A stretch of 6,456 bases of DNA, taken from NCBI RefSeq assembly GCF_934617235.1, contig NZ_CAKTTZ010000073.1, positions 1-6,456 on the forward strand, read 5' to 3'. Position 1 is the stretch's first letter, and each line of letters opens with the position of its first letter. Below are positions 5,973 to 6,456 of the stretch, piece after piece. The notes under the pieces are model-generated. The model worked only from the letters and a program-made list of their open reading frames with translations. It was not told where the DNA came from and ran no database searches. The DNA is from an uncultured Ellagibacter sp. (lineage in GTDB: Bacteria; Actinomycetota; Coriobacteriia; Coriobacteriales; Eggerthellaceae). Made by a program: the position numbers and the translations under genes.

Positions 5973-6116
5973 GAGAGCGTTTGGAAGGCAAAGGTGGGGG
6001 GCGGTTTTTCATCCAATCGACAACACATAGGCAAGCTACCTGAGGCTACTCGCTTCGCTCATCAATGGCAAAGACCTGCGGATTGCGATTTTCGAACCGC
6101 CCACCCGATTTCGTGC

Positions 6117-6456
6117 ATCCATCCTTTCAACGATGGCGACGGGCACATGTCCAGGCTGCTTTCCCTGCTTTTGCTGTACAAGGCGGGTTACATGGCTGGC
6201 AAGTACGTCTCCATCGAGAAGGAGGTCGAGCGCACCAAGGGCGCGTACTGCAACGCCTTGGCAGCAAGCTCGCAAGGATGGCACGAGAACCGAAACGACC
6301 CCGGCCCGTTCGTGCGCTACATGCTGGGCGCGATCCCGGCTACATACCGCGAGTTCGAGGAGCGCGTCTCCGCGGCAGCAGACGCCAGGCTCACCAAGGC
6401 CGAGCGCGTCGAGGCGGTGCTGCGCAGCTCCGTCGGCAAGACGACCAAGCGCGACA
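6117..6456 (+). pseudogene. Fic-domain protein remnant, 5'-truncated and cut by the window edge
   Basis: From 6117 the plus frame encodes IHPFNDGDGHMSR and continues through LLLLYKAGYMAGKYVSIEK, a helical segment ending GWHENRNDPGPFVRYMLG, and YREFEERV, to the window end without a stop. This matches the second half of Fic-family proteins (AMP or other nucleotide transfer onto target proteins), whose core motif is HPFx(D/E)GNGRxxR. Here the second Gly is preceded by Asp rather than Asn, and the phosphate-contacting Arg is His, so activity is doubtful. Only the segment after the catalytic His is clearly Fic. The normal N-terminal helices are missing, although the frame stays open back to the znuB stop at 5972. 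A GTG at 5994 with GGAAGG upstream could start a shortened protein. GATTTC at about 6107-6112 just before the motif hints at a small deletion within a once-intact DFLC-IHPF stretch. Confidence 0.6.

Noticed and set aside
5973..6010. Intrinsic terminator after znuB
   Set aside because: There is a GC-rich run followed by five Ts, but no complementary arm that forms a stable stem next to the T-run.
4343..6043. A 566-codon open frame on the plus strand across znuC and znuB
   Set aside because: It is a shadow of two convincing ABC genes in other frames. Its translation is Arg/Gly/Ala-rich with no domain, as expected of an off-frame in GC-rich DNA.
5992..6106. Imperfect inverted repeat between a GGTGGGGGGCGGTT segment (5993-6006) and AACCGCCCACCC (6095-6106), considered as ends of a small mobile element
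   Set aside because: The arms match only with a 3-nt gap, are GC-simple, and no target-site duplication flanks them.

Overview
The window is GC-rich bacterial DNA. Codon use, protein style and gene content suggest an actinobacterial gut anaerobe of the class Coriobacteriia (Eggerthellaceae-like). That placement is an impression from sequence character and was not tested by a search.

Left part (1-1495): a partial minus-strand gene, probably the transmembrane T component of an ECF-type vitamin/metal transporter, runs off the left edge. It is transcribed divergently from a complete AraC-family regulator (443-1495). The 95 bp between them is a shared control region, so the regulator probably controls the transporter.

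Middle (about 1496-2435): a decayed stretch with no intact gene. On the minus strand it holds the N-terminal third of a sugar O-acetyltransferase, a frame-shifted scrap resembling the end of an alpha/beta hydrolase, and a 19-codon stub of another gene with a good ribosome binding site. A hairpin follows that could terminate that strand. Upstream of the acetyltransferase remnant is a perfect 12-bp inverted repeat that may be an orphan operator. The remaining ~330 bp up to the zur promoter show nothing recognisable.

Right part (2436-5972): the core of the window is a compact zinc-uptake operon on the plus strand: zur (Fur-family repressor), a small Cys/His-rich membrane protein of unknown function, znuA (zinc-binding lipoprotein), znuC (ATPase) and znuB (permease). 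A near-consensus sigma-70 promoter precedes zur, and a 15-bp Fur-family-type palindrome overlaps its -10 element and start site. This predicts that Zur with bound zinc represses its own operon. A 67-bp gap before znuA can fold so that the znuA ribosome binding site is paired, suggesting an extra layer of post-transcriptional control or tuning.

Right edge (about 5973-6456): after znuB comes a Fic-domain remnant lacking its N-terminal half, with two substitutions in its catalytic motif. It is cut by the window end.

No tRNA, rRNA, CRISPR array or complete insertion sequence was seen. The most interesting points are the znuA leader structure, the small Cys/His membrane protein in the zinc operon, and the degraded accessory genes on either side of the operon.
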